From: CAVWCQ01 sp963753545
GTDB taxonomy: Bacteria; Chloroflexota; Anaerolineae; Aggregatilineales; Aggregatilineaceae
Assembly: GCA_963753545.1 (NCBI GenBank)
Contig: CAVWCQ010000004.1
Coordinates: 145,334 to 209,333 of the forward strand
Length of the DNA stretch: 64,000 nt
Reading direction: 5' to 3'
Shown in pieces: positions 17,620 through 30,114 of the stretch. Numbering within the stretch: position 1 is the stretch's first letter; every line of letters begins with the position of its first letter. The notes under the pieces were generated by a model. It ran no database searches. It was not told where the DNA came from and was given only the letters and a program-made list of their open reading frames with translations. The translations under genes were made by a program, and so were the position numbers.

Positions 17620-17987
17620 TTAACTTGACAGAATTTCGGCAACGCGCTGCATCAGATAATCGGGCGCGAACGGCTTCAGGATGTAGTCATACGCACCCGC
17701 CTCCATGCCCGATTTCCATTTCGGATTGCTGCCCCTTGGCCGACAAAAAGACCACCGGGATATTTTTGAGCGCTTCGATTTCTTTCAGGGCGCGGCAGGC
17801 TTCATAGCCCGTCATGCGCGGCATGCGCACGTCCATCAGAATCAGGTCGGGCTTAATTTCTGGGGGCTTTTTCAACGGCTTCTGCCCCGTTGCTGGTTTT
17901 GATCACTTCGTGACCCGCATATTTGAGTGTGAACTCAATCAAATCGCGGATGTCCCGTTCGTCTTCTGCAATGAGTATTTTTGCCAT
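17620..17987 (-). CDS. CheY-like response regulator (two frameshifts)
   Basis: Reassembled from three frames it is a 122-residue receiver domain: 'MAKILIAEDERDIRDLIEF' with the acidic pair, the phospho-acceptor Asp in 'LILMDVRMPRMTGYEACRAL', the Thr/Ser switch in 'IPVVFLSAKGQQSE' and the Lys in 'YILKPFAPDYLMQRVAEIL'. Frame changes are at about 17870 (a C run) and 17700. There is no output domain, so it signals by protein contact. It starts 14 bases after the giant kinase and is its likely phosphorylation target. Confidence 0.85.
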
Positions 17988-18001
17988 CTATGTCCCCAAT
18001 T

Positions 18002-21000
18002 TTATGCGACAGCCCCTCTAGATGCGGCTTGGGGCGACTTGGACGGTAGTTCTACATAGAACGTTGTCCCCTTGCCGATTTCACTTTCAAACCAGATCGT
18101 GCCATGATGCAGTCTGCACATATTCTTTGACGATGGACAGTCCCAGGCCAGTGCCGGGGGTATCCATCACCAATTCATGGACTTCATCCCCTCGGAAGAA
18201 GCGCTCGTAAATGCGATCTCCGAAATTCCCTGGGGATGCCGATTCCGGTATCCGCTACTGAGATCCTCACATTGTCCGTCTCAGCATTATACTCCGCCGT
18301 GAAGGTAATGGTTCCGTTCGGAGTGCGTATAGTTGAACGCATTATCGCCCAGGTTCGAGAAGATCTGCGCCACTTTATCGTAATCGCCCAAGATCGACAA
18401 GCGCTGATCTTCCGGCAGATTGAACGACAATATTCATCGGGACGCCGTTCATCTTCGGCCCGCCCGTGGAGTATGCATCAGCACGGCGTTGAGCACAGTC
18501 TTCCACATCGACAGCGCCGAATTTCAATTCGAGACGGCCCTGGTCAATGCGCGAGATATCGAGCAGGTCATTCACCAGGACGCTCAGCCGGTCCGCGTTT
18601 TGTTTGATCGTTTCCAGGAAGCGCTGCTGTTGCTCGCTGATCTCACCCGCCGCACCCAACAGGAGCAGGTCGGCGTACCCCTTGATCGAGGTCATGGGGG
18701 TGCGGAGTTCGTGCGAGACAGTCGCGACAAATCGCTCTTCAGGCGATCCACTTCAACGTCGCGCGTAATGTCGCGGAAGATGGACACCGTTCCCAGGAAT
18801 TGATCGCCCATGTGCACTGGCGAGAGGCGCACGCTGATCACGCGCCCATCATCCAATTCCAGCGGTCTTCGAGAAACTCACCGGGCGGTAATCGGTGGGG
18901 TTGTTCATCCAGCGTTATCGACGGTTTCAAACCAGCGCGACTGCCTGTGGCATACAGGCCCGACGATAGGCGAGATCTGCTTGCCCAACACACGCTGCGA
19001 TGGGCAGGCCCAGGATGCGCTCGGCGGTAGAGTTAAACACGATGACTTTGCCATCGCCATCCGCCACCAGTCACACCGTCCGCCACAAATTCGCAGGATC
19101 GAGGTGCTCTTGGTCGCTTCGACCTGCTCCTGGCGCAGCATCGAGCCCAGACGCTCGGCCTGATCGCGGATCAGGCGAGTAGAGTTCGGCGTTGTTCATC
19201 GAGTTGGCGATCTGGTGCGCCGCCGCTGTGACCAGCCGCAGGTGATCCTCCGTGAAGGCAGTCGGCATGATCACTGTAGAGCATGATCACGCCCAGCATA
19301 TCATCATTGGCTTCGATCAGGGCGACCATCGCGGCGTAGGCATATCATCAGCTGCGCTCAAGCGCAGCCAGCGCGGATCGTCCTGCACATCGTCGAGAGA
19401 TCAAATTCTGGTGCATCTGCATCGCCCAACCCGCCAGACCTTCGTTCATGTTCAGCGAACGCGGGCTGTCATACTTCAGGGCAGTTCCTGTCCGCCATAG
19501 TTGGCGCGGATAGTACAGGCGGTCTGTGATGGGATCAACGGCCAGGACGGGCCGTAGGTCGCGCCTACCGACTGCGCCACCATTTCGAGCGCGCGTCTCA
19601 GCAGGCGTTCCATATCGAGGCTTGAGGCCAATTCGGTGGTGATCTGGTACAGCGTGCTGATGTGCTGCCGTTCCTGTTCGAGTTCGGCGGTACGTTCGCG
19701 CACGCGCTGTTCCAGTTCTTCCGCGAGTTGCAGCGTTTGCTGGAACAGACGGGCGCTCTGGATGGCGACACCCAACTGCGAGCCCACCGTGTTCAGGATG
19801 CGCTGATCGTTCTGTCTGAACGCGCTGGAGTTGCGATCATCGCGCACGCCAGCACACCGACGACTTCTTCACCTGCGAACAGCGGCACGCCCAGGAAGCA
19901 TGTGCGCTGCGGCACGCGCTGTCGATACCCAGGCTGCGCCGGACGCTGATCGAGCTGTCGCCAGCCAGCAGCAGGGGAGCCTGCCGTTTGATCAATCAGC
20001 GAGAATTCGTCTGCGTCCTACCGGATGCTGTCGCCATGTCGAGCGGCATATCGTTCGCCACTGCCAGCGGAAGCTGTCGATTTCATCCACCGCTGGATCG
20101 TAGAGCGCCACATAAATCGACGGCGGCTTCGGTCAGGTTGGGCAGTTGATCGGCTACGATATCGAGCAGCTGCCTCAGATTGTTGGCGGACGACAGCGCG
20201 GCGACATATCGTTGATGATATACAGTTCTTCGACGGTGCGCCGGGTTTCGGTTTGCAGGCGCGCATTTTCAATCGAGATTGCCGCCTGACTGGCGAGCGT
20301 GCGCGCCAGCCGGAGTATCTTCGGCCTTGAAGTAGCGGGTGCTCGTCCAGCGACTCGATTTCAACAAGCCCAATTGAAATGTCGTTGACGACCAGCGGGA
20401 TCAGGATGCGGATGGAGACGTGATGGCGGTCCATCAGTTCCGCTTCCCCATCCGGCAGATCCGTATCTTCGGCGCGGACGATAACCAGTTCGCGCTCATT
20501 CAGCGCTTTTTCGCGCAGCGGATACAGCGAGCAGATTGAGCTGTCGCCCACCTGATCCGCCACAATGCTGTCGTCGCGTGCGCTGAGTATCGCCGCGCAC
20601 TTCAGGCGGTTGATGACATCATCCCACATAAAGACAGTGCAGGCGTCGGCTTGCAGCGCCGTGAGCATCTGGATGGTCACGCGGCGTACGACTTCGCCCA
20701 GATCGAGCGTGACTGCTGTCGCCTGGGCCAATTCAAACAGGGTTTCCAGTTCGCGAGCTGCGGATGGCTGCCTGCTCGAACAGCGAGGCATTCTGCACCG
20801 CGATAGCGGCTTGGCTGGCAATCGTCTGCGCCAGTTCGATCTGCGGTCCGCCGGGAACTGGCGTGTCTGTCCCAGCGAGTCCAGCCGCAGCACGCCGATC
20901 ACGCTGCCGCCCACAACCAGCGGCATCATCAGGGAACTGTTGCACACGTCGTCATGGCGCATCAGCTTTTGCAGATCGGCCCACAGGTCGGTTCGTCCAC

Positions 21001-24000
21001 GAAAGTTTTCAATCGGCCAACGGGATCAGACCGCGCTGCGGATGCGCTCAAAGGCTCCCGATGCGCGAGAGATCGTAACACGTTTTCCGGCGGCGCATCG
21101 CCGCGTGGATATTCCACAATGACGCGCCCCAACTGACTTTCAATCTCAATCTGGATCGCGGAGCCTTCCGGCAGATCCAGCGCAATCGCGCGTTTCACGC
21201 AGGGCGATCTCGAAGATATTCTCGATGTCGAGCGACTGGGCCAGGGCCAGCGAAACACGGTTGAGCAGGGCGAGACGCTGCGCCTGTTCGTTCAGGGCGG
21301 CAGCGCGAGCGCGCGTTTCCTGGAACATCTGGGCATTATCCAGCGCCACCGCAGCCTGGTTCGCAAAGGTGAGGGCTAACTGCTCGTGCAGGACGTTATA
21401 GAAGTTCGGTTCGCGTTTTTCCAGCGCCAGCACGCCGACCACGCGCCCCTTGCTGATCAGGGGAGCGCCCAGCCAGTTTTTATAGATGGCCGCCGTGCCA
21501 TATGGGAAGCGAGGATCGCCCGCCGCCACGTCTACCGCATTAATCACCTTCGCCTGGGCTGCCATTTCGCGGAACAAGGGGCTGTAGGGGATTTCCACCT
21601 TCAGCCCGATCAGTTCCTTCGCATTGGGCGAGTCGACATCCTGGTAGCCGCGAGCCGCCACGATATTCAGTTCTTCGCGTTCCGGGGCACGCAGCCACAG
21701 CGACACGCCGTCGAAGGGGATCACGCGGCCTAACGCGTCCAGCACAAGGCTGATCAACTGGTTCGGGTCCAGCGTTGAGGTGATCTGGCTGGACACTTCG
21801 GACAGCGCCGCCAACTGAATGGCGCGGCTATTCCAGGTCGGCTTCAAGCGTGGCCCGTTCGGTCACGTCTTCGACCAGCAGCACGAGGCCGGTCACACGC
21901 TTGCGTTCCAGCATGGGGTAAACGTAATAGTTGCGGATCGATGTGCGCCCGGCAGCGTCTCGCCGTTCAACCTCATAGCTGATCTGCGGTTCGCCCGTCC
22001 CCAGTGCCACAATCATCGGTGTGCGGAGGAATTCGGCATAGTCGGGCCGGTACTCATACAGCGGCAATCCAACGGCGGAGGCATCCCAGCCGTACCGTTC
22101 AACCATGAAGGAATTAACGCGGCGAACCTGCAGGTTGAGGTCGAGCACGACAATACCCTGCTGGATGGATTCAACCACCGCCTGGTTAAAGATCGTCAGG
22201 CCCAGGGTTTCGTTATAGAGCCGCGCCTTTTCCGTGGCGAGGGAAGCCTGGCTGGCAATCGTCTCCGCCAGCCCGATTTCGGCCTCAGTGAACTCGCGCC
22301 GCGTCAGCACGTCCAGGCCAATCGTGCCGACCACCCTGTCACCAACCAGCAGCGGAACAATCATCAGGGATCGTGTGCCGCGCGCCTTCAAATTCTCCCA
22401 GGCCGGTTCAAAGAGCGGATCATGCAGCACATCCGTTGAGGCCAGCGGGCTGCGTGTTTCGCGCACTCTTTCGATCGACAGGTTTCCTTCCAGGGGCAAG
22501 AGTAAATCAGGCGTTGGGTGATCAAACGGGTAGTCCAGCACCAGCCGGCCAATCTTCTCGTCTTCGAAGATGACCAACCCGCCAAAATCTACCCGCAGCA
22601 CCTGGCTCAATTCGCTCAATACGATCCGGTAGATTTCCTGCAAGTCGAGCGTTTGCGCCAGCCGCGACGCGACATGGTTCACCAGGGACAACCGCCGCGC
22701 CTGTGCGTCCAGTTCGGCAGCGCGCTGTTGGGTCTCCGTAAACAGGCGGGACTTTTCAATGGCGACAGCCGCCTGGTTCGCCGTGGTGGTGACCAGTTCG
22801 ATCTCCGCGTCGCTGAAAGTGCGCGGCGTAGACGAGTCCAGGCCAATGGTGCCGATCACCTGATCGCCCATCAACACGGGCACGATCAGCATCGCCGTCG
22901 TATTCCGCGCCCGCTGCATTTCCCACATCGGCTCGGTGTTGGGATCGGCGTAGAGATCAGGAATGATAAACGGCTTGCGCGTCGTCAGGATGTATTCGGC
23001 AACCGGGTTGCCAAGCAGCGGCACAGTCACGTTGGGAATAGGCGGGTCCAGGGGGTGCGTGCTCAGCACCAGCCGCGCCATGTTATCGCCCTCGATCAGC
23101 ATCAGGCCGCCCGATTGTAAATTCAAAGCGGCTTGCATTTCGCTGATGATGATACGATACACTTCTTCGGGGTCGAGGGTTTGGGCCAGCCGCCCCGAAA
23201 CGCGGTTGATCACTGCCAGCCGCTGTGCCTGTTCGTCCAGTTCAATCGCGCGGCGCTCGGCTTCTTGCAGCAGGTGCGCTTTTTCCAGAGCAACGGAGAC
23301 CTGGCTGGCAATCGTCTCAGCGATTTCGACTTCGGCTTCGGTAAAGGCGCGGCGCTTGGTAAAGTCCATGCCGACGGTGCCAATCACCCGATCAGACACG
23401 ATCAGCGGCACAGACAGCAGAGATATGGTCCCTCGCCCGCGCAGAATGTCCCAGTTAGGCTCAAAGCGCCGATCCGAGAGGACATCCTCGGAAACAATCG
23501 GCTTGCGCGTCTCACGCTCATAATCAATCGACGGGTTGTTTTCCAGGTGGATGGTGATATCCTGGCCCTCGTCAGCGGCATTCGTGCTGAATACCACTCG
23601 CCCCGTCTTTTCATCTTCAAAGTTGATCAGCGATCCAAACGACGCGCCCAACACCGCCTGTAGTTCGCGCACGGCAATCGCATAAATTTCATCAGGGGCA
23701 AGCGCATGCGCCAGTTGCGTCGAGATGCGGTTGATCAGGCCCAGCCGCCGCGCCTGTGAGTCCAGTTCGGCGGCGCGCTGTTCGGCTTCTTCAAACAGGC
23801 GGGCGTTCTCGATGGCGATGGCGGCCTGCACCGCGAAGGCAGCGGCCTGTTCCACGTCCAGATCGTCAAAGCGCTGGCCCGGTTGAGCCTTGACCAGCAT
23901 CAGAGCGCCCAGCACGCGATCTTCACGGAGCAGCGGCACGCCCAGCACGGCTTGCAGCGATTGCAGTTCAGCCAGCGGGACAATATGCATCCGATCCCCG

Positions 24001-27000
24001 CGCGACTGCAAATCGTTGATATACATGGGCTGGCGCAAGTTGACGACGCGCGCCGCCAGCATTTCCACATCCGACAGCGGCGCGGACATGCCGAAGAAGG
24101 CTTCCTGGGCGGGACCACTGGCCGCGATGCCGATCAGATCGGAGCCTACCAGCAGCCATGCGTAGGTGCCTTCTACGCCGAGGATCGGCAGACTTTCATC
24201 GCAGATCGTCCGCAGTACGCTTCCCAGGTCGAAGATCTGGTTAAGGGACTGCGATACACGTTGCAGCGCCGCCGAGAACTGTTCACGGTCACGGGCCTGT
24301 TGGAAGAGCCGCGCATTGTCCAACGCCACCGCCGACAGGTTCGCCAGACGCTGCGTCAGGTCCAGGTTTTCCTGGAAGCCAAAGGCGTTTTCCAGTTCGC
24401 TGCCCAGGTGCAGCACGCCAATCGGCTGTCCACCGGCAATCATGGGGACCAGCATTGTCGTGCGTTCGCCGTCTTCGTACCACGCTTGGAGATCACTGTG
24501 GGCCTTGCGGATCGCTTCTTCGCTGTGCAGGTGGAACAGCCGCCCCGCTGTCTCGCCAAAAATGCGGCCCATGTACGTTCCCTGGAACGCCATCGGAACG
24601 ACCGGGCAGCACCTGCACCGAGGTATCAAGCGCGATCTCGGCTTCGATCAGCCTGAACTGCGCCATGCCTTCGTCGGCCAGACCCACGCACATCCGCGTG
24701 AACGGGATCATCTGCTGCAAACCGCGCCCAATCGCCTCAATGATGCCTTCCGCGCTGAGCGAACTGGAAACCGCCTCCATCATTTCATTGAGGCGTTGTT
24801 CCTGTTCGGCGGCACGTACCGTTTCCAGATAGAGACGGGTCGTTTCGATGGCGGCGGCAGCCTGTGACGCGAACAATTCGAACGGCTGGAGCGACGACGG
24901 CGTGGGAACGCGCCCATCCACCGGGTCTTCCATTTCGATGATGCCGATGATGCGCTTCTGGTCCTGCCCCACCAGCGGCAGGCAGAACACATCCTGGGGA
25001 TGCCACACATCATTCGGCACTGATGGCGGATTGGCGGGCTGTCCACCCATGAGATGCTCAACTACCCAGGGGTGGTTGTAACGCAGGTAAAAACCCGCGC
25101 CGAGTTTCAGTTCGTGGAACGCGAGGTCATTGATCCAGGCGCGCCATGTTTTGCCGGGCAGCACCTCGTCGGACAGGCTGATCGATTCTTCGGGCGTATA
25201 CCCGGCGTGGATCAGGGCCGTGGGTTCCAGGTGTTCGTCACGCAGGGTGATGACGACACGCCCCCACCCGGCTTTGTAAATGCCATCGGCAACAACCTGC
25301 AACCGGGACGGCACATCCGTTGCCCGCTGAATTTCACTCGTCACGAGGTGCAGTTGGGCGAGGCGGTCACGTTCGCGGCGAGTCGCCTCTGCTTCCTGCT
25401 GAATACGCTCGATCAGGCGGTAGTTCTCAATACTGAATGCGGCCTGATTTGCGAAGATTTCCAGCGCTTCGACGGTCGCCAGATCAGGGCGGCGGCCCGA
25501 ACGCGGCTCGTCCACGCTGATCAAACCAAGCACCTGTCCGCCCGTTCCATAAAGCGGAACCAGCAGCAGGTCCTGCGGGTCCCAGGCACGCGGGCTGGTT
25601 CCCATCCGTTCCTGGATCACCTGATAAACGGGCAGCCCCTGACGCAGGGCCTCGGATCCTTCGGCGGGCAGGAAGTAGCTGTTGCTCACCCGGTAGACAT
25701 CCTGCATCAGGTTCAGCGCCTGATCCAGCGGCGGCGCGACCTTTTGCATCTCCTGGAAAACAGCAATGGGCAGTCCGGCCTGAGCCGTGCGGCGCATCAC
25801 GCGGTCGCGCGTATCCACGAGGCTGACCAGCACTACGTTATAGCCGACCGTTTCCTGCACGCTGTGTGCCACTTCTTCCAGCATTTCCGGCAGATTGGCA
25901 CCCTGGCGGAACATCTCGCCCAGTTCGAAGATGCGGCCCATTCGTTCGGCACGGACGCGTAACTGCTGGTTGGCGACAAGTTGTTCCTGGTAGCGGCGGG
26001 CGTTGCTGATGGCAATCGCCGCCTGGTCGGTGAGAGCGACCACAAAGTCAATGACGCGTTGGTCAAACGCGCCCGGATTATCGCTGTAGAGATGGATCAG
26101 GCCAACGGGCTGTTCGCCAAAACTGATTGGCACGGCCAGCGCCGAACGCGCCGTCTCCGGAATCGGTTTGTACTCGCTTGTGGCGTAATCGGAGATCATC
26201 ACCACATCGTTGCGGGTTACAACCATCAACTCGACAGGGGCCAGAATGGCGATTGAGCGCGTCTCGCCAAATCGCTGCCCGATCTCCGGCGTATCCGAAT
26301 TGTCCCAGTCCTCAGGTTCTGACAGCAGCACGATGCTGGCAGCGGACGCCTCGGTGGAACGCAGCGCTTCCTGGCGGATCACATCCAGGATGCGGTCGAG
26401 GTCAATCGTCTGGCTGAGTTCGTGGCTGACACGGCCCAGCGCGCCCAGTTCTTGCAGGCGGCTGCGCAGGTCCTGGTCGGTGGCCTGATAGAGGCGGCTG
26501 CGCTCGATCATGGCTGCGACCTGCGTGGCAATCGACATCATCAGCATCATGTCGGTGTCCGTGTACAGTTCGCCGCCTTCTTTGTTGGCAATCGTCAGTT
26601 CACCGATGCTGCGTTCGCCCACGACCAGCGGAGCCTGGATCGTTGTGCGCAGCTTGAAGCGATCAAACATGGGCCGGTACTGTGGCAGCACGCGCTTATC
26701 GTCGCGCAGGCTGTTGCTCATGAATGGCCGCCGCGAAATGAGCACGCTCTGCTCAAAACCGGGCGCATACGCATCAATAATAATCGCTTTATTGAGCTTG
26801 CTGCCCCACACATAACCGGGCTGGATCACCAGTTCGCCGGTTTCTTCATCGACCAGGGCAATGATCACTGCTTCGGATTGCAGCAGGTTGGCAATGGCAA
26901 CAATCACCTGCTCGACCATATCGCCCATCGGGGCCGACTGTGAGGCAATCTCGGTAATGGCGCGCAGCCCTTCGGCTTCGTGAGCACGGCGCTGCATTTC

Positions 27001-28956
27001 CCGGTAGAGCCGCGCGTTTTCGATGAGCATCGCGGCCTGTCCGGCGAAGATCGCCATCACCCGCGCATCGTCTTCGCTAAAGTCGTCTCCGCTCAGCTTG
27101 TTGGATGCCTGGAGAATGCCCAACCGCGTCCCGCCGACAACCAATGTCGCGATCAATGTCTGGCGAATTCCGGCCACCTGCGCCAGCCGTGCCAGGTCCG
27201 TATCGCTCACCAGCGGATCGTGGCGCACGTCATTGCTGAACCACGTATCGCGCTCCTGCCACAGTTCCGCGACAACCCCACCGGGGGGTGAGGGAAGCTG
27301 GTAAAAATTGATGCTCTCTTCGTCGTCCATCCCGTAAAATGGACGCTGGCTGATCAGACCGCGCACGCGGGCATCATAGAGCAGCACGCCGCACATCTGG
27401 ACCTGCATCAGCCCGGCAATGCGGGACGTGATTTGCCCGTACAGTTCGGCGGGGTTGTGCAGCGCGCTCAGGGCCTGCCCGATTTGCTGCAAGCCGCCCA
27501 GTTCGCGCGTGCGGAGCTGTTCCTCGATGTAGAGCCGCGAATTTTCGACAACGACGGCTGCCTGCGACGCGAACGAGAACAGCATGCGCAGGTCTTCTTC
27601 CTGGAATCCCTGCCCGCCGTGCCGGTTGGCGACCATCAGCAGCCCGATGCGCCGCCCCGCGATGATCATCGGGATGAGCGCCAGAGAATTGATCGTGATG
27701 GCGCTGGTAATATCGTCCAGGCCCATCGTCCGCAGCACGGGCGCGTCGGGATCATTCGTGCCCCACCACGGCTTATTCCAGATCGCGTACAGTTCGGACT
27801 CAGGCGCGATTGCCAGCCTGTAATTGCGCACCAGCGAATTGGGCACGCCGTAAAAGGGCGTCTGGCTGTGGAAAATCTGGTCGTCGCTGTCATAGAGCAG
27901 CACGCCGCACAATTCCATGCCAATGAGGCGGGCGATGCGCTCGGTCAACTGTCCAAACAACTCGGCAGGATCGCTGAGTTGGCTCATCGCCTCCGCGATC
28001 TGCTGCATGCCCGACAGTTCGGCAACGTGCGATTTCTGGTCCCGGTAGAGGATCGCGGCTTCGAGCGCGGCAGCAACCTGGCCCGATACCGTTTGCAGCA
28101 AAGCCACGTCCCGCTGGCTGAAGGCGTTGCGGATGTGGCCGATCAGTTCAAGCGTGCCGATGAAGCGATCGGCGATCACCAGGGGCACGCCTATATAACT
28201 TTGGAAGTCGCGCCGGAAGCGCTTGGGGAAAACGTCGGTGCGGGAGCCGATATCACCGATCAGCAGCGGCTGGCGATACATGGCGATCCAGCCTGTATAC
28301 CCCTCCCCTACCTGATAGATAATCTCTTCGCCATCCGTCTCGGTCAGGTTGCGCAGCGGGCGCAGGGTTTGCGTGTCGGCATTCCACAGCGTCACTTCGG
28401 CATTATCGAAACTGATCGACTGCCCGACGCTGCGCAGAATGGTCTCGATAGTGGTGTCCAGGTCCAGGCCCGAGCCAACCGCATGGCTGATATCCGTCAT
28501 GATGGCGACGGCGCGCAGGGGATCGAACTCGGTATAACTCTGCAATGCAGCCGCCGTCAGTTCGCGCATGACTACAACCATGCGCCGGCCTTCGGCACCG
28601 GGTACGGGGTGCGATACGGCCTCGATACGCCGCCCGCCCAACCGGAACGAGCCGTGTCCACCGTCAGCAAACAGGTCGTACAGGGTATCGGCTGGTTGGA
28701 CCATCTGCGACATCAGGGACAGGCTCGGCGTCCCGCCGTTCATGCCAAACCACTGGCGGGCGAGACCGTTTGCATACACGATTCGCCCACGCCCTTCAGC
28801 GACGACAATCGCTTCGTCGCTCTCCATCAGGTTTACCGGCACAACCGGGCGGGCTTCAACCGGCTCGCTGCTCATCCCGCGTCCGGTTTGGCGGACCAGG
28901 GCGTAGAGCCAGGCAAAGAAGATCAAGCCCGTAATGACTAAATAGATTTCAACCAT
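18002..28956 (-). CDS. Giant multi-GAF sensor histidine kinase, about 3,650 codons (frameshifted assembly)
   Basis: One membrane helix ('IYLVITGLIFFAWLYALV') and a PAS domain ('ESDEAIVVAEGRGRIVYANG') lead into a long chain of GAF domains. I count 17 copies of the closing GAF helix, such as 'FASQAAVVVENSRLYIEEQ' and 'IASQASLATEKARLYNETL': twelve, then a PAS ('QQGIVVLDLNLQVRRVNSFM'), then five, and a degraded PAS near 18750-19100. The kinase core follows: H-box 'FVATVSHELRTPMTSIKGYA' (His codon 18711-18713), N-box 'KVAQIFSNLGDNAFNYT', G-box 'GTGLGLSIVKEYVQ', stop 18002. The breaks at about 24600, 21830 and 21195 each need one base, and the GAF fold continues across them, so this is one gene. 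At 18.0-21.2 kb the frame changes every 100-200 bases. Ligands unknown. Confidence 0.8.
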
Positions 28957-29015
28957 CGGCGTTCACCACACCTACAAGCCGAAATTCCATTCCCGGCTCT
29001 TGGACGATATAACGA

Positions 29016-29927
29016 TTACCATTCAGTGGCGATAGGCGCTTCTTCTTCAGCAGTCGATCCCCGGCGGCGGCTCTCGGCAGCCAGTTCGGTGATCTCGCGG
29101 ATATCGGCAAACTGCCGCGTCGCGTTGGAAATGGAACCGACGGCCAGAGTCATCAACGGCACTTTGTCATTTTCCTTCATCATAAACCCGCGCTCGCGGT
29201 CAATGAAGGAATAATGCTGCTGGACTTCCTCGGTAAAGCGATCCGTCAGCCGTTTGATCAGCGCCTCGGCTTTTTGCGAATAGGTCACGACAACAAAGTT
29301 ATCGCTTCCCGCGTGGCCCACGAAGTCATTGGGTGTGCCGTGTTCGTCCAGCACTTCGCCCACAATGAGCGCCATAAAGCGCAGCACTTCGTTGCCCGCC
29401 ACAAAACCGTACACGTCTTTGAATGCGTCGAAGTGCTGGAGCTTGACATCCAGGTACGTCCAGATTTTTTCTTCACGCATCAATTCGCGCAGTTTTTCTT
29501 CGATCAGCGAGCTGCTGGGCAGGCCGCTGTTTGGATCGGTGTAATTATCGCGCTCAGCCCGGTCAATCTGATTCTTGACGCGGAGCTTGAGTTCTTCGAT
29601 ATCGAACGGCTTGGTGATGTAATCATCCGCGCCCAGTTCCAACCCGGCGATCTTATCGCTGCGCTCGTCCTTCTGCGTCAGGAAGATGATCGGAATGTGG
29701 CTGGTGCGCGTCGTGGAGCGTAGTTCCCGGCAAACGTCATACCCGTTCATGTCGGGCAGCATAATATCGAGAACAATCAACTGCGGTAGCTGCTTGCGAG
29801 TCAGCATCAGTGCATCGCCGCCGCGTGGTGCGACCTGCACATCATATCCCTGCCCGCTGAAATAAATGCGCAGCATATTGGAGATGTCAAAATCATCTTC
29901 AACAACTAAAATTCTGCCCTTACCCAT
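29016..29927 (-). CDS. Response regulator with degenerate GGDEF domain
   Basis: Residues 1-125 are a receiver: 'RILVVEDDFDISNMLRIYF', phospho-acceptor Asp in 'LIVLDIMLPDMNGYDVCREL', 'IPIIFLTQKDERSDK' and 'GADDYITKPFDIEELKLRV'. Residues about 135-290 resemble a GGDEF domain ('LDVKLQHFDAFKDVYGFVAG'), but the active-site loop reads GSDNF in 'FVGHAGSDNFVVVTYSQKAE' instead of GGDEF/GGEEF. Diguanylate cyclase activity is therefore unlikely, and a scaffold or nucleotide-binding role is more probable. It ends 59 bases before the giant kinase starts and probably heads that operon. Confidence 0.85.
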   Translation of the reverse strand: MGKGRILVVEDDFDISNMLRIYFSGQGYDVQVAPRGGDALMLTRKQLPQLIVLDIMLPDMNGYDVCRELRSTTRTSHIPIIFLTQKDERSDKIAGLELGADDYITKPFDIEELKLRVKNQIDRAERDNYTDPNSGLPSSSLIEEKLRELMREEKIWTYLDVKLQHFDAFKDVYGFVAGNEVLRFMALIVGEVLDEHGTPNDFVGHAGSDNFVVVTYSQKAEALIKRLTDRFTEEVQQHYSFIDRERGFMMKENDKVPLMTLAVGSISNATRQFADIREITELAAESRRRGSTAEEEAPIATEW

Positions 29928-30081
29928 GCCAACCTCCCCGTAATCTGGGGTTTCGTCATGAACGAATGGAGCCTGAACAGCCTCAGCTTGCCGATTTTCG
30001 GCTTGTCGATGCGTTAACTATACATTCGAACTGGATTAAAAGCCAGTCTACCCCTTACCTTGATTGAAGCGCTTCAGTACC

Positions 30082-30104
30082 AAAAAGGGGATAGTACAAT
30101 CCCC
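30082..30104 (-). terminator. Intrinsic terminator after the glycosyltransferase
   Basis: Minus strand GGGGAT (30104-30099) pairs with ATCCCC (30092-30087), followed by TTTTT. It starts 11 bases after the glycosyltransferase stop codon. Confidence 0.75.
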
Positions 30105-30114
30105 CTACTCAACT

